Below, piece after piece: positions 1 to 9,965 of a DNA stretch of 64,000 bases. The translations under genes were made by a program, and so were the position numbers. The notes under the pieces are model-generated. The model was not told the origin of the DNA. It was given only the letters and a program-made list of their open reading frames with translations, and searched no databases. Location of the stretch: contig CM020514.1 of NCBI GenBank assembly GCA_009823395.1, forward strand, positions 10,292,966 to 10,356,965, given 5' to 3'. Positions within the stretch are counted from its first letter, which is position 1. Each line of letters begins with the position of its first letter. Source of the stretch: Thamnaconus septentrionalis. Taxonomy: Eukaryota; Chordata; Actinopteri; Tetraodontiformes; Monacanthidae.

Positions 1-282
1 TTAATTTCCCAGTTGACAAGAGCGAGCGTGTAGGTCAGCATGTCAGAGGATAAACGGTGCTTGGAGAATCTTTTGCACATCCCACACCCAGGTTTTGACC
101 CAGAAAAAGAGGACGAACTGCAGTGTGTCTTTTTTTTTTGGGGGGGGGGGCGCAAAAAAGATTTAGCATAAATAAAAAAATGAACTAGTTTAATCAGTCA
201 AAAACTCACCCAAATGACCATTTTATCATAGTTTAGCATGAGATAGATTGGTACAATGCGCAATCTCACTGAATCCCCAATC

Positions 283-395
283 CAAGCCCTAACCTCAACC
301 CCAACTCCCTACCCAAACCCTAATCTCAACGCTAACCCCAACTCCCAATCCAAACCCAATCCAACCCCAACCCTAACCCAAATCCAAACTGCACC
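283..395. repeat. Degenerate telomere-like C-rich repeat
   Basis: About 110 bases consist of variants of CCCTAA, CCCAA, CCTAACC and CCAATCC on the plus strand. This is a decayed relative of the vertebrate telomeric repeat CCCTAA or a simple C-rich satellite. It is too degenerate to be an active telomere. Confidence 0.5.
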
Positions 396-1281
396 AAAAT
401 AGTTTCTGTTCTTGCACTGTTTTTGTGTTGGTTTTGTCAACATTTGTTGCCTTCTTGTGTCCTTCCTTCCTCACTGTTTTTTAATGCCATTGGCTGCGTG
501 CATTAGATGAATAAACAGTAAATGCAGTCACAAGCAGCTAAAGAATTACAGGGTTGCCATCCTATTACCGGGCCCTCAGGCACAGCTGTCGCGGTTCCAT
601 CATAACAAAAAGGACGCTGATTGCATGCGGAATCCTCGGATTTGACTGAAAATTTTAATTTCAATTACAATCGGAGGTCGGTAAGATGGATGAGCGGGAC
701 TCTCGAGCTGAAGTCCGCGCAGTGCGGCTGCGGCGCAAGGTTACTTTCCACCATGACATTACATAAACGCAAGTGAACCAAAAATAGAGGGAATGCTGAC
801 AGCCCTTCCATAAATCACAGTGACACAAAGGCAAAACAACACTCATTGCAAGAAAAGTCACGCTGTGCTGTTTGCTGCCTGCCACTGGATCATTTTACTA
901 TTGTGCGTGAAAGTTTTCCTGCAACGGCATTCGGTTGCATCTGACTCGGTTGGGCTCCTCCCCACCGACACACTAAAAAAATCCACTGATGCTGCTCGGC
1001 ACTGATCGCAGACAGTCGATTGTCAGCCAGCAGCGTCGCAACTTCACAGCGTGCACGAAAACACGGAGGCTTTCCTCTTTGAGCACTGTCTTCCCATCCC
1101 ACCCACCCCTCCCCCCTGGCCCCCGCCCCTCATTTTTTTTTTTTGGTTCCTGTTCAGTCTTTTTTCAAACACCCCCTCTCTCACGCACACACGCTCGCAC
1201 ATGCACGTCCTATAAACAAAAATCTGTTTTGCATAAAAGTCAGCGGCGCTCACAAATCCATAGTCCTTGCTGAGGATGCAG

Positions 1282-1295
1282 ACACCAGAGGGCAC
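1282..1295 (+). promoter_or_regulatory. CTCF-like binding motif
   Basis: ACACCAGAGGGCAC matches 13 of 14 positions of the vertebrate CTCF core CCASYAGRKGGCRS. Binding is not shown by sequence alone. Confidence 0.35.
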
Positions 1296-2474
1296 ACACG
1301 GACAGACAGCGCTTAACGATCCAGAGCGGCAGGCCAGCATTCAGGCAAATAGATGATGATTTATTGTCAATGTGAGGAGGAAGCGCTGAAGAGAATGCAA
1401 AGACGGGTTGTTCTATCTATTGCTTTCGTCGCCGGCGAGCTCGGCTGCATCCCGAGACGGACGGACGGACGGGGTTGGGGGGACAGAGAAAATCGACAAA
1501 GATCTTCTTGCTTCCTCTCGCGGCGCACAGGTGTGAAAATCAGAAGGGGGAATGTTGCGCGCGTGGGTGAGGCAGGAACGTGAGTCACGCACCTTGCTCG
1601 CCGTCCCGCGATCTAGACGCAGGCAGATACGCCGTTCTATTCTGGGAGGTGAGGACATAAGGAGGGACGGAATTAACAGCTTGCCAAGTGTGACTGGTCT
1701 TCAGAGGCGTGTGCACAGCTTGTTGCGCTCACCTCTGGGCGCCACCATGCACCTCGCGCGGTGATGACTCACTCGAGTCAATAAGAGGAGCAAAAAAAAA
1801 ACAACTCTTGTCGCTGTTTCTCGGTTTGCTTGTTTGTTTGTTTTTCTGTTCGTGAAGGTGAGTTATAATCCGGGAGGAGCGCAGACGCCAGGCCTCTAAG
1901 TCTGCGAGCGGCAGCAGATGTTGGAGTCGATCGATCGATAGAAGTCGCTCGCCTCTCTCTGTCTGTCGCAAAGTTGAAGGGTGGCAAGAGAACGATTTTG
2001 AGCCCGTCTGAGGGGCCCGCTCAACAGCTGTCGAGGGGCTCGCCGACGATTGTCATCCTCGGCAGAGTCGCGCCGTTCAAATGTGGCGCAAAATACACAA
2101 GACACCGCGCGACATCTGCAAAACAAAAGCTCCGAGGTTCCCTCATCATTCATTATGGATTAAAACATGCGCAGGCTAACAAACACACAAACTGACATGC
2201 ACTCTGGAATATTCGCAACCGCTCCATAATTGATGAGCGTTAAAGTTGTGCGTTCATGTGTGTGTATGTGTGCATACTTCCAGTGCAAACTGATGCTAGG
2301 GCTTCTCAGAGTAGTTCCCCTGTGATGGTGACTTGCTTGTCCGAGGCTGCCTGAAAGCCTGGAGGTTCAGAGTAGATTAACTGTTCCAAGCAGTCATTTG
2401 GGTCTTTTTATAGAATCAGAACCTCCTGACACGGGGAATGCAGTAGAATCACTGAGGAAGATTTTGTCAAGTCC

Positions 2475-2572
2475 AGAGTTTTCCTACACCGACTAAAGAT
2501 AACCTCGACACAGGTCCGCTCAAGCTCATCAAGGATGGTAAATCCCCCACTCGCTACTTGGACTATCCACAG
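2475..2572 (+). other. Orphan exon-like segment with a strong GTGAGT donor
   Basis: A plus-strand frame is open from just after a TGA near 2454 to 2572, where CAG is followed by a consensus donor (GTGAGT, from 2573). The last codons read DGKSPTRYLDYPQ, a composition typical of coding sequence. Possible acceptors are the AAAG ending about 2497, which has a pyrimidine-rich stretch before it, and the ACACAG ending at 2513. I do not recognise the protein and see no partner exon nearby. It could be one exon of a plus-strand gene starting left of the window, a relic, or chance. Confidence 0.25.
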
Positions 2573-3070
2573 GTGAGTTCACCAGTGGCGGTTTGCCTTC
2601 AGCGAAACAGTTAGCAGATAGAGGGAATTTGCTCACCCAGATGTATTTTTAAACAGGCCTTAGAGTTAACAGCCATGTGAGGTCCTTTGTGAGCTTTAAG
2701 GCACAGCAGTGCTCAGAGCCATTAGCATCAGCGCGCTATCCTGCGATGGTGTTTTTCGCCGCCGGCTGCTGCAGACATGCAAACCAGCAACAAAACTTTA
2801 AGTGCCGATGCAGTCGGCAATATGTCGGGACTCTAATATCGTTTGAATGTTTTTAAAGTGGCAGTTATTGAGGTCAAAATACATTGCACAACTGTAATTA
2901 CATTCCATACAGCTTATTAGCTCCCGAGACATTTATTTCAGTGGTAAATGCCAAATTCATAGCCGGAGGGGAAAGTCTGGGAATTGAGGTTTTTCATGAA
3001 AATAACGCCTGAAACGCTTTAACTGAGATTCAGTGGCGGCTGTGATATTCCAGTCTGAAATGCAGAAGTG

Positions 3071-3072
<2 letters not shown>

Positions 3073-3113
<41 letters not shown>
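3073..3113. repeat. GT dinucleotide microsatellite
   Basis: About 20 uninterrupted GT units. Confidence 0.95.
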
Positions 3114-3117
<4 letters not shown>

Positions 3118-4516
3118 ATGTGGCAGGCATGTGGTTGAGATTTTGACACGTTGTTGACAGCTACAACTACGCACTTAGGTTGACGTGATTCAAGATGCAT
3201 CAGGTTCAGCAGCCTGAACCAACACAAAGTCAATAACGCCTCATCGGAGATTCAGTGTGTGCAGAGTGATTAAAGTGTGACGTACGTCTTTAACATTGAT
3301 GCTCACATCCTCTGGTAAACAAACTGAAGGTGTGTGCAAGAGGTGCAAAACTGACTGTAACTGACAGCAACTACACGGACCTTATAGGGATTTTTTTTTT
3401 TTTTCAATTCGGTTGAATTGTGGTTACAACAATAATAATAAAAAAATCCTACTCCTCTGCAACTGTACTTAAATGTGTTTTTCTTTACGGTGTAAATTGA
3501 AGAGTAGATACAGCAGAGTGGTTGCCCTGTGACCCTGAGCCCACCTCTGAGAATCCTTGCTGACTTTCTCACCGCGCGTACTATGCATGTTTTAAATGCT
3601 GGGCTCCATTGCCGGGAGGCAAATGAGACGTTCCGTGATATTATTCCAAGTAAACCCTTGCCTTTTTTTCAAATTCTCAATAAATGTATACACGCTCGAT
3701 GGGACGCAAACCTTGCTTGCATAAGTAAAGGTGGCAACAACGGCGAGCTAATCAGCGATGTGCGTCGTTTCCTCCTGCGGGACGCTAAGTAATTATGAAT
3801 GAGCGCGAGCAGGGCCAGGCAAGATCACTAATGTGCCTTAAGTGCTCAAGACGAGGAGAGGAGCAGAAAGATATAATTCCACAATATAATGATCCCTGAA
3901 ATGGGCGGTGGGGGAAGCGCGGGGAGGGGGGAACAGACGGAGCAGAATAAATGGCAGCTGAAAGTGCAGCGGAAGAATAAATAGGGTGGAGTGGGTGGTG
4001 AAGAGGAGTCGGGGAGTGTGAACCGCGTTCCCCCGGGATCAGGCGGTACTTCAAACGGCATCTTTGCATGAATATTTGACGGGATCCGAGGCTTCCGCAT
4101 TCGGGTGATTGATTCCAAGTGATCCTGGAACACGAGGAGCCGGAATCAGGACGCTCGACACCCTGCGGTGAAGCTTCCACGGCTGATTTTGAAGAAAAAA
4201 AAAATCTACTGACTCATGCTGGACACTGTTGTGTCACAGTGTGAGTGTCACTGCGGACACGAGGACCAGACTGGGAGGTTAAGAAGACACTTATTCAATG
4301 GTTCTTTTATTGATCTATAAATTCTGCTGTCCACTGTGGAGTCCTATAGATGATCTACTCAACCCTCCAACTACTGCCACTGCCTTCCCTGTGAATGGCC
4401 AGTTCCTGCAGATGTGGACGCACATGTGGGAGCTCTTCTATGGAGGCGTGTGTCTTTTCCACTCCAACCTTGAACACGTGATTTTTTTCTTCTAGCATTC
4501 ACAAATATCGATCTGT

Positions 4517-4638
4517 TAGCATGCACCCATTTTCTATTGGATCTTCTATTGAGGCCACCAGGTTGCTGGTGTCTGGTATCCCAGTTGTCTCTGGGTGAAG
4601 TCGGAGCTACACTTTGGACGAGTCGCCGCTTCATCGGG

Positions 4639-4671
<33 letters not shown>

Positions 4672-4825
4672 CAGTTACAAACAAACATTAGCTCGCCTGT
4701 TCACACCTACGGACAATTTCAGCTTGCCAATTAGCCAAAGTGTGCATGTGTTTGGACTGTGGGAGGAAGCAGGAGAGTCGGGGGAGGAAAACCCACGCAG
4801 GCACACTCGGGCAAACTCCACGCAG
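4517..4825 (-). mobile_element. LINE-type 3' tail or related dispersed repeat
   Basis: The stretch keeps the hallmark phrases of a repeat scattered through fish and other vertebrate genomes: 'acccattttctat' at the left, a 'tggacgagtcgccgcttcatc' type segment, 'cacacctacggacaattt', 'ttggactgtgggaggaag', 'aaacccacgca', and 'gcaaactccacgcag' at the right. This order identifies a copy of the widespread LINE-associated tail. The exact family (L2-like or other) cannot be fixed from memory. A CA microsatellite has expanded inside it. The strand given is the usual transcription direction of the family and is uncertain. Confidence 0.7.
4640..4669. repeat. CA dinucleotide microsatellite inside the LINE tail
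   Basis: Fifteen CA units, interrupting the dispersed repeat where the family usually has a short 'gggcaca' run. Confidence 0.95.
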
Positions 4826-5646
4826 TTCAGGCCTGAGTCACGATCACACGGTGCCAACCACCCTGTAGACAAACACGAATCTGGAAGGGGAAGCTGTCAA
4901 TAAGCCGGCTGCGCGACCAAACTGTGTATGGCTCGTGTGTAAGGCTTCTGGCTGCCTTCCGATCACTGGATTGTGCGTCTGTCATTGCGAGGCGCCGGTG
5001 ACACGAAGTGCCTACAAAATGCCTGTCAGCATCCATTAGGGCAAAAATGGGTACCAGGAGACCCCCATCCCAACCCCCAACCCCACAGTGATGTTAAAAC
5101 CTGTCTCTCCACGCAAACTTCCTCCCACATCTTGATCATGAGCCGCGTGCGCGCGCCTTCATCTGGTCTGACAAGCCATACGGTGACATCGTCTGTCACA
5201 ATAGGGAATGTTTAAATGAAAATACAGATTTTCAGGCATCAATATTTCAATGGATCTGTGAAGGAATTGTCTCTGGAACTACTTACGCTGCATTATTAAG
5301 AGCGTGCAGCCTGCAGCTTCAGGCGTGTTACGGCTGATTCCTATTGACAGGGGGGAATTCTTCCGGCAGGCAAAACAGCGACGGATACGGTGGATGTGTG
5401 TCTCGCATCTTCGCCGGGTTCCCTCACGCACTTGTACATTCAAGTCAGGCTCTACAGGCGCAGCGTGGCGCTAAGAGCGTGGCCCTATGTGGGGGTCCCG
5501 CCTGAGCGGCGCTGTTCACGTAGTCAATCACAGCACTGTGCTGTGCTCACAGCACACTTGGTGAGGCCAGCAAACAATATATGTTCTCCTACTATGCAGG
5601 GTTTTAGTGAGTTATCAAGCTAACCAGGTGCGGAGGTTGCAAAAAC

Positions 5647-5660
5647 TCGCCATCTAGTGG
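5647..5660 (-). promoter_or_regulatory. CTCF-like binding motif, minus orientation
   Basis: The minus strand reads CCACTAGATGGCGA, 13 of 14 matches to CCASYAGRKGGCRS. It lies about 0.9 kb beyond the rpe stop codon and points away from the gene. Confidence 0.4.
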
Positions 5661-6070
5661 CAGAAAGAGGAGATTGTAATAGTTGGAGGTAAACTCCTTT
5701 TTGCATTTGAAGTAATGAAAAAATAATAGTAATACATTAAAAAAAAGAGCCCTTCCCTACATATTAATGAACTGTTAGGAACTGTTAATATATTATGTAT
5801 TACTATGTATTCGCCCAGGGTGAAATTACTTCTAGCAGTTCAGATTCTTCTCTGTGTTTAACCTAAAATAAAATGCTAATAATAACTTGTTCAGAGTTGA
5901 TGCCCTGAAAATCATCTTTCGGGAATTCAACTGCGCCTAAAGGTTCACGCAACACATGAGCACATCGATGACGTTGTCATTGTGCTTTGCTGCGGTTTTC
6001 TCTTCTTCCTCTTTGCCAGCTGCGACAGATGTTCAAGAAAAACAATCGCAGGTTGCTTCATTGAAGTGGG

Positions 6071-6548
6071 TTTAATCGGCAGAACCATGTTAGCCGCATT
6101 TTTGCACTATGATACAGCTTGAGAAGAGCCTTTCAACCAGAGAGGAAACAAACCATTTGATTAGGACAAAGAGGAGGAGAAAAGAGAGGGGGTGCTAAAA
6201 AGAAATCAGCATCATTCAGCAAATCACAAGTGTAAGTACTTCCTATGAATGAAGAAAAAAAAATAGTAACACGGTTCAATGTTCAGGAATGTTTACAGAT
6301 GTGGAATCAGCTCGGCTCCTTCCGGTGATGCGCTACTGTTCGGTCACTGCATTAAGTTCTAGAAGAGTTTTTTTTTTTTGGGGGGGGGCAGTGTGCAGCT
6401 TCACTCTCACTGAGAAGATGACGCTCCAGGCTCCGCCCCCTGCCTCTGGCCGAGGCCTTCGGACCCTCCGCTCCAGAAAAGTGTCCGTTCTGATTGGCTG
6501 CAGTGTCGTGTCGCTGTAAACGGGGCAGGTCGAGCACCCGGGGGGGTC
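6071..6548 (-). other. rpe: Probable rpe 3' UTR
   Basis: This is the sequence after the rpe stop codon on the minus strand. The first candidate polyadenylation hexamer is ATTAAA (TTTAAT on the plus strand near 6071-6076), which would give a 3' UTR of about 0.5 kb. The end point is inferred from this hexamer alone. Confidence 0.35.
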
Positions 6549-9161
6549 TCAGCGGTCCAGCGAGCGTTTCTGGATGACGTCGGCCACGACTGTGCGAAGC
6601 AGGGCGATGACGGAGCGAGGGTCGTCGCTCCCGATCACGGCGCTGCCCGACACGATCATGTTGGCTCCGGCCTGAAGAAGATCAGCGTCGGGAAAATGAA
6701 TCACAGCACCTCGTTGGACAATAAAGTGATTCACACCAGATCCGTTTTTCTCACCTCTGCGCATTTGTCGATGGTGTCGGGGCCGACGCCTCCGTCCACT
6801 TCGATGTCTAGCGAGGGGAACTGACTCCTCAACCAACTCACCTGGGAACACAGCAGCACAGAGGAAGAAAGCGGGAGAGCAGGTTGAGGCGGAGTTGAAT
6901 ATTAAATCTGGAGAGAAGTGGAGCTCTTGCCAGGCAAAAACAGTCAGACGGCTCGGGGAAGAGGAAGAAAAGCTTCAGTCTGGGGTTAGAAGCAGCCAGA
7001 CTTTGAGGGAGAGGAGCCCTCAGACTGAAAGTGATCTTTATTTAGAGCTTGTGCAACACAAGTTTGTGTGGTTTAGCAGAGACTCAGGGGGGACGAGGGG
7101 GATCTGGGTTTCACAGCACAGTAAGCGCAGACGTTGGCACTTCTGCAGTCCTGGAAAATGCTTTTATTACATCAGTGGAATGTAAAAAAGCAGCTGCTAA
7201 CTTTTGCATTTTACATCCTTGTCTTGTGTGTCACTGGTGGGCACTACGGACACTGATTAGACAGCGGTTGACTAATGTGTGTTTGTCATCGTATCAGGAA
7301 ACTTTGTGGTTTGTTTGTCTACCCACGATGCTAATCTCAAATTATGTTCCCGTTTTTTAAGCGATCAGTTTAAAAGCAATCGGTGAAACACACAAAAGAG
7401 AAACAATGCTGAATGCTGACCTCAACAAACATTTAGCAATGAAATTAAGACACATTACACTGAAGATATAAAATGAAAAAGTGAATTGTCTTTTGTTTTT
7501 AAGCCCGTACACTCTGGATTTTCCCCATTATTTTCAATGAAGAATGTCTACTTATGATCAAAACTTTACTGGGGGGATAAAATAAATACAAAGCAGTGCA
7601 CTTGACAAGCATTTAGCATCATGGGCAAACAGAAGTTTGTAATCTGGCTTTGATGAAGGCCCTATTTGGCCAGTGTGTGCCTTTATTTTGCAAGTTCCTA
7701 AGGGGGAGCTGGCATGTTTAATGACGCTTTTAGTCATAATAAAAGTTTTAAGAAAAAAATAAATAAAAATGTATCTACACAGCTTCTTATGGTGTGAGGC
7801 TTCACTCGCTGAGGGAACAACAAATGCTCCAACTTTGTCTCCATTGCTTTTACTTACATTACAATGTGAACTTTTAAAGTTGTGTGCCAGTCTCTCAAGT
7901 CATTTTTGTCTACTTGTTTGTTTACCTTTGGCATCATGTCCTCCATGAACTTCTGTCCTCCGAAACCAGGTTCCACCGTCATCACCAGAGCCATGTCAAT
8001 CTGGTTCGCCCACGGTGCCAGTTGCTCGACTGTGGTGCCTGGCTTAATGGCCACTCCTACCTGCAAGGGGAGGACGGAGAAAACAGCAGAGACAGTGTTA
8101 TCAATCAGGCTGAGTGACACAGTGACCTTCGTCATGTGGATCATTACAAGCCTTATCATCAGACAACCCGAGTCAGCACGGGAGCGTCATCCTCACCTTC
8201 ATGCCGCTCTCTCTGATCTCCTTGATGAGGCTGCCGGGGTTTTCCGTGGCCTCCAGGTGGAATGTGTACTGGTTGGCTCCTGCTGCGGCCATGGGCTTCA
8301 CCCAGCGCTCCGGCTGCGCCACCATCATGTGCATGTCTGCAACGTTGACAGTGTCACACTGTGGTTGTACTCAATCAGTCTAAGTGGGGTTTATTATGGA
8401 GTGGAGACGTTTCTTCTCACCAAAGAAAGGGTCTTGGCCTATTTCCTTCCTCAGACACTCCACCATGGGATGGCCGAATGTCAGGTTAGGTACAAAGTGC
8501 CTTCAAATGGAAACACAAAAACAAGACATTTCAGCACAGCTCTATGCTCGTCTTGTCAACCAGCAAAGTCCTAACTTACGCAAGTTGCCTAAGCTTAGAC
8601 TAAAAATGTTTATTGTGTGTTCATTGATAGATGAAGACAAAATGAGATGTAAAGATGTTACCTGTTTGACAGTTTTTCAAGCAGGTAACATCTTTACATC
8701 TCTACCTATTTGTCTGAACAAAAGAAAATAAGAGTAAGTTGCGTAAGCGTACAGGAAGAGACGGATGTGTCAACAATCAGGAAGGATTAACACACATGTT
8801 GCTGCAGCTACAAGAGACGAGGCAATGTTTTTAAGAAACTTATAGGCCGTAAAATTCCCTCATTTGACAGTGAATGAGAATTCCCTCCCTCGGCTCACTC
8901 AACTTCTGGCAAGCCAGCTTAGCTTGTTGATGTTAGCCCAACTTCGGTTGACCACACAGTTGAACTTCCGACCCGGTTTGCTACTAGCCTACTGGTGGCT
9001 ATGCTAACGACTCTGAGCTCCGAACTGGAAGCCACTGACCCGTCCATCACGTCCAGGTGCAGGTAGTCCGCCCCGCACTCCATCATCCGCACACATTCGC
9101 GTCCCAAGCAAGCAAGGTTGCTGCTTAGGATGGACGGGCCGATCTTCGCACAGTAAGCCAT
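6549..9161 (-). CDS. rpe: Ribulose-5-phosphate 3-epimerase, six coding exons
   Basis: It interconverts D-ribulose 5-phosphate and D-xylulose 5-phosphate in the cytosolic non-oxidative pentose phosphate pathway. Exons (minus strand): 9161-9040, 8500-8421, 8336-8197, 8060-7926, 6841-6755 and 6671-6549. They join in frame to 228 codons plus TGA, the same length as the human enzyme. Every intron has GT and AG ends. Visible family motifs are [12 protein letters not shown] at the start, HLDVMDG and [11 protein letters not shown] (metal-binding His and catalytic Asp), [25 protein letters not shown] (second catalytic Asp) and the end QKRSLDR. It is a single (beta/alpha)8 barrel with no signal peptide. 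The ATG at 9161 has A at -3 and G at +4; codons upstream in the same frame lack an ATG. Exon 2 is easy to miss because it is only 80 bases. No frameshift or stop interrupts it, so it looks functional. Confidence 0.96.
8571..8746. mobile_element. Palindromic MITE-like element in rpe intron 1
   Basis: The ends are inverted copies of CTTACGCAA, and the centre is a perfect 20-base inverted repeat (8645-8664 against 8682-8701) around a 17-base loop. Bases between the arms and the ends are partly complementary. A symmetrical fold-back structure of about 175 bases inside an intron is typical of a small non-autonomous DNA element, though I cannot name the family. Confidence 0.5.
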
Positions 9162-9215
9162 GCTGTCACTGTCTGCATGCAATGCAACCCCAGCTATTAG
9201 TCAAGCTCGCATTGC

Positions 9216-9229
9216 GCACTAGATGGGGA
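9216..9229 (+). promoter_or_regulatory. Weak CTCF-like motif upstream of rpe
   Basis: GCACTAGATGGGGA keeps 11 of 14 core positions and sits about 55 bases upstream of the rpe start codon, in what should be the promoter or 5' UTR. Weak evidence. Confidence 0.2.
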
Positions 9230-9698
9230 GTTTCCGCCCTGCAACCTTCAAAATAAAATATATTGGATATCAACGGATAGACTGACGTGGTTGATGTGTG
9301 TATTCATTTTATAGTTTATAATTTATAATTATTAAATTTAAAAAAAATAATAATATATTTTTTTTAATTAATCGGCTGTAGTCAAGTTAGATTTATTAGT
9401 AAATACACATAAATAAAATTAATAAAATGTATGAATAATATAAGCAGAGTAAATGTTATTGAAAATGGATGGATACTAAATGTTGATATTTTCTCAAAAC
9501 CTTTGCCCAAGCTTCAGGTCTTTGGAGATTTGATCTCCAGTTACTTTATTTTTATTGGTTTTAAAATATCATACTGCTTTTTGATTGTTTTTGCTCATGT
9601 CAGCGACGGTTTTAACTTTAATCTGAAAGCAGCTCCGAGGTGTCACTTGTCAATTGATAGACCTTCCGCCTCCAAAATAAAGCAGTGTCTACTGGTCG

Positions 9699-9712
9699 CC
9701 ACTAGATGGCGC
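9699..9712 (+). promoter_or_regulatory. Consensus CTCF-like motif
   Basis: CCACTAGATGGCGC matches all 14 positions of the CTCF core CCASYAGRKGGCRS. It lies 0.5 kb upstream of rpe and points right, towards the gene-poor stretch. With the oppositely oriented motif at 5647-5660 it brackets rpe. Confidence 0.45.
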
Positions 9713-9953
9713 AAATCTCATATGGATATTGTCCACTTGTCCGAGTGGTGGCCTCGGCAGCTAAGGGAATAAAAATTTGTTGTCATGTCGCCAGCTCAAA
9801 GTGCTTTAATCCTTGAAGTTATTTCCTCTATTAATGAGTAGCTCACAGGGGTTTACAGGGAGATTAAACTGCACCTTCCGCCCATTTCTGGCCTTTAGCT
9901 CTGGCATAGGTCCTGTTCTCATGAGGAAATAAAGTTTCATATGCAATACACCC

Positions 9954-9965
9954 TGGGAGTTGTAG
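9954..9965 (-). promoter_or_regulatory. ZNF143-like motif
   Basis: The minus strand reads CTACAACTCCCA, resembling the ACTACAATTCCCA core of the ZNF143/Staf family motif found in vertebrate promoters. Low specificity. Confidence 0.2.

Larger units (their letters stand above)
1..2456. other. Left-edge non-coding stretch, CpG-rich from about 1.4 to 2.1 kb
   Basis: No open frame here resembles a known protein. The stretch from about 1400 to 2110 is visibly richer in CpG and GC than its surroundings (many cgcg, gccg and ccgg words) and could be a promoter or CpG island of a gene outside the window, but no first exon is convincing. The stretch also holds a C-rich telomere-like repeat and a CTCF-like motif, listed separately. 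The assignment as regulatory DNA is inference only. Confidence 0.3.
2573..6070. other. Non-coding stretch left of rpe
   Basis: No supported gene. It contains a GT microsatellite, a LINE-type tail with an internal CA repeat and a CTCF-like motif, listed separately. The rest is unremarkable mixed sequence with short chance frames only. Confidence 0.4.

Noticed and set aside
7882..8574. 230-codon plus-strand open frame
   Set aside because: It runs antisense across three rpe exons and two introns; the minus strand explains the openness.
9161..9182. Upstream extension of rpe by seven codons
   Set aside because: The upstream codon is TTG, while the ATG at 9161 has a good context and matches the family start.
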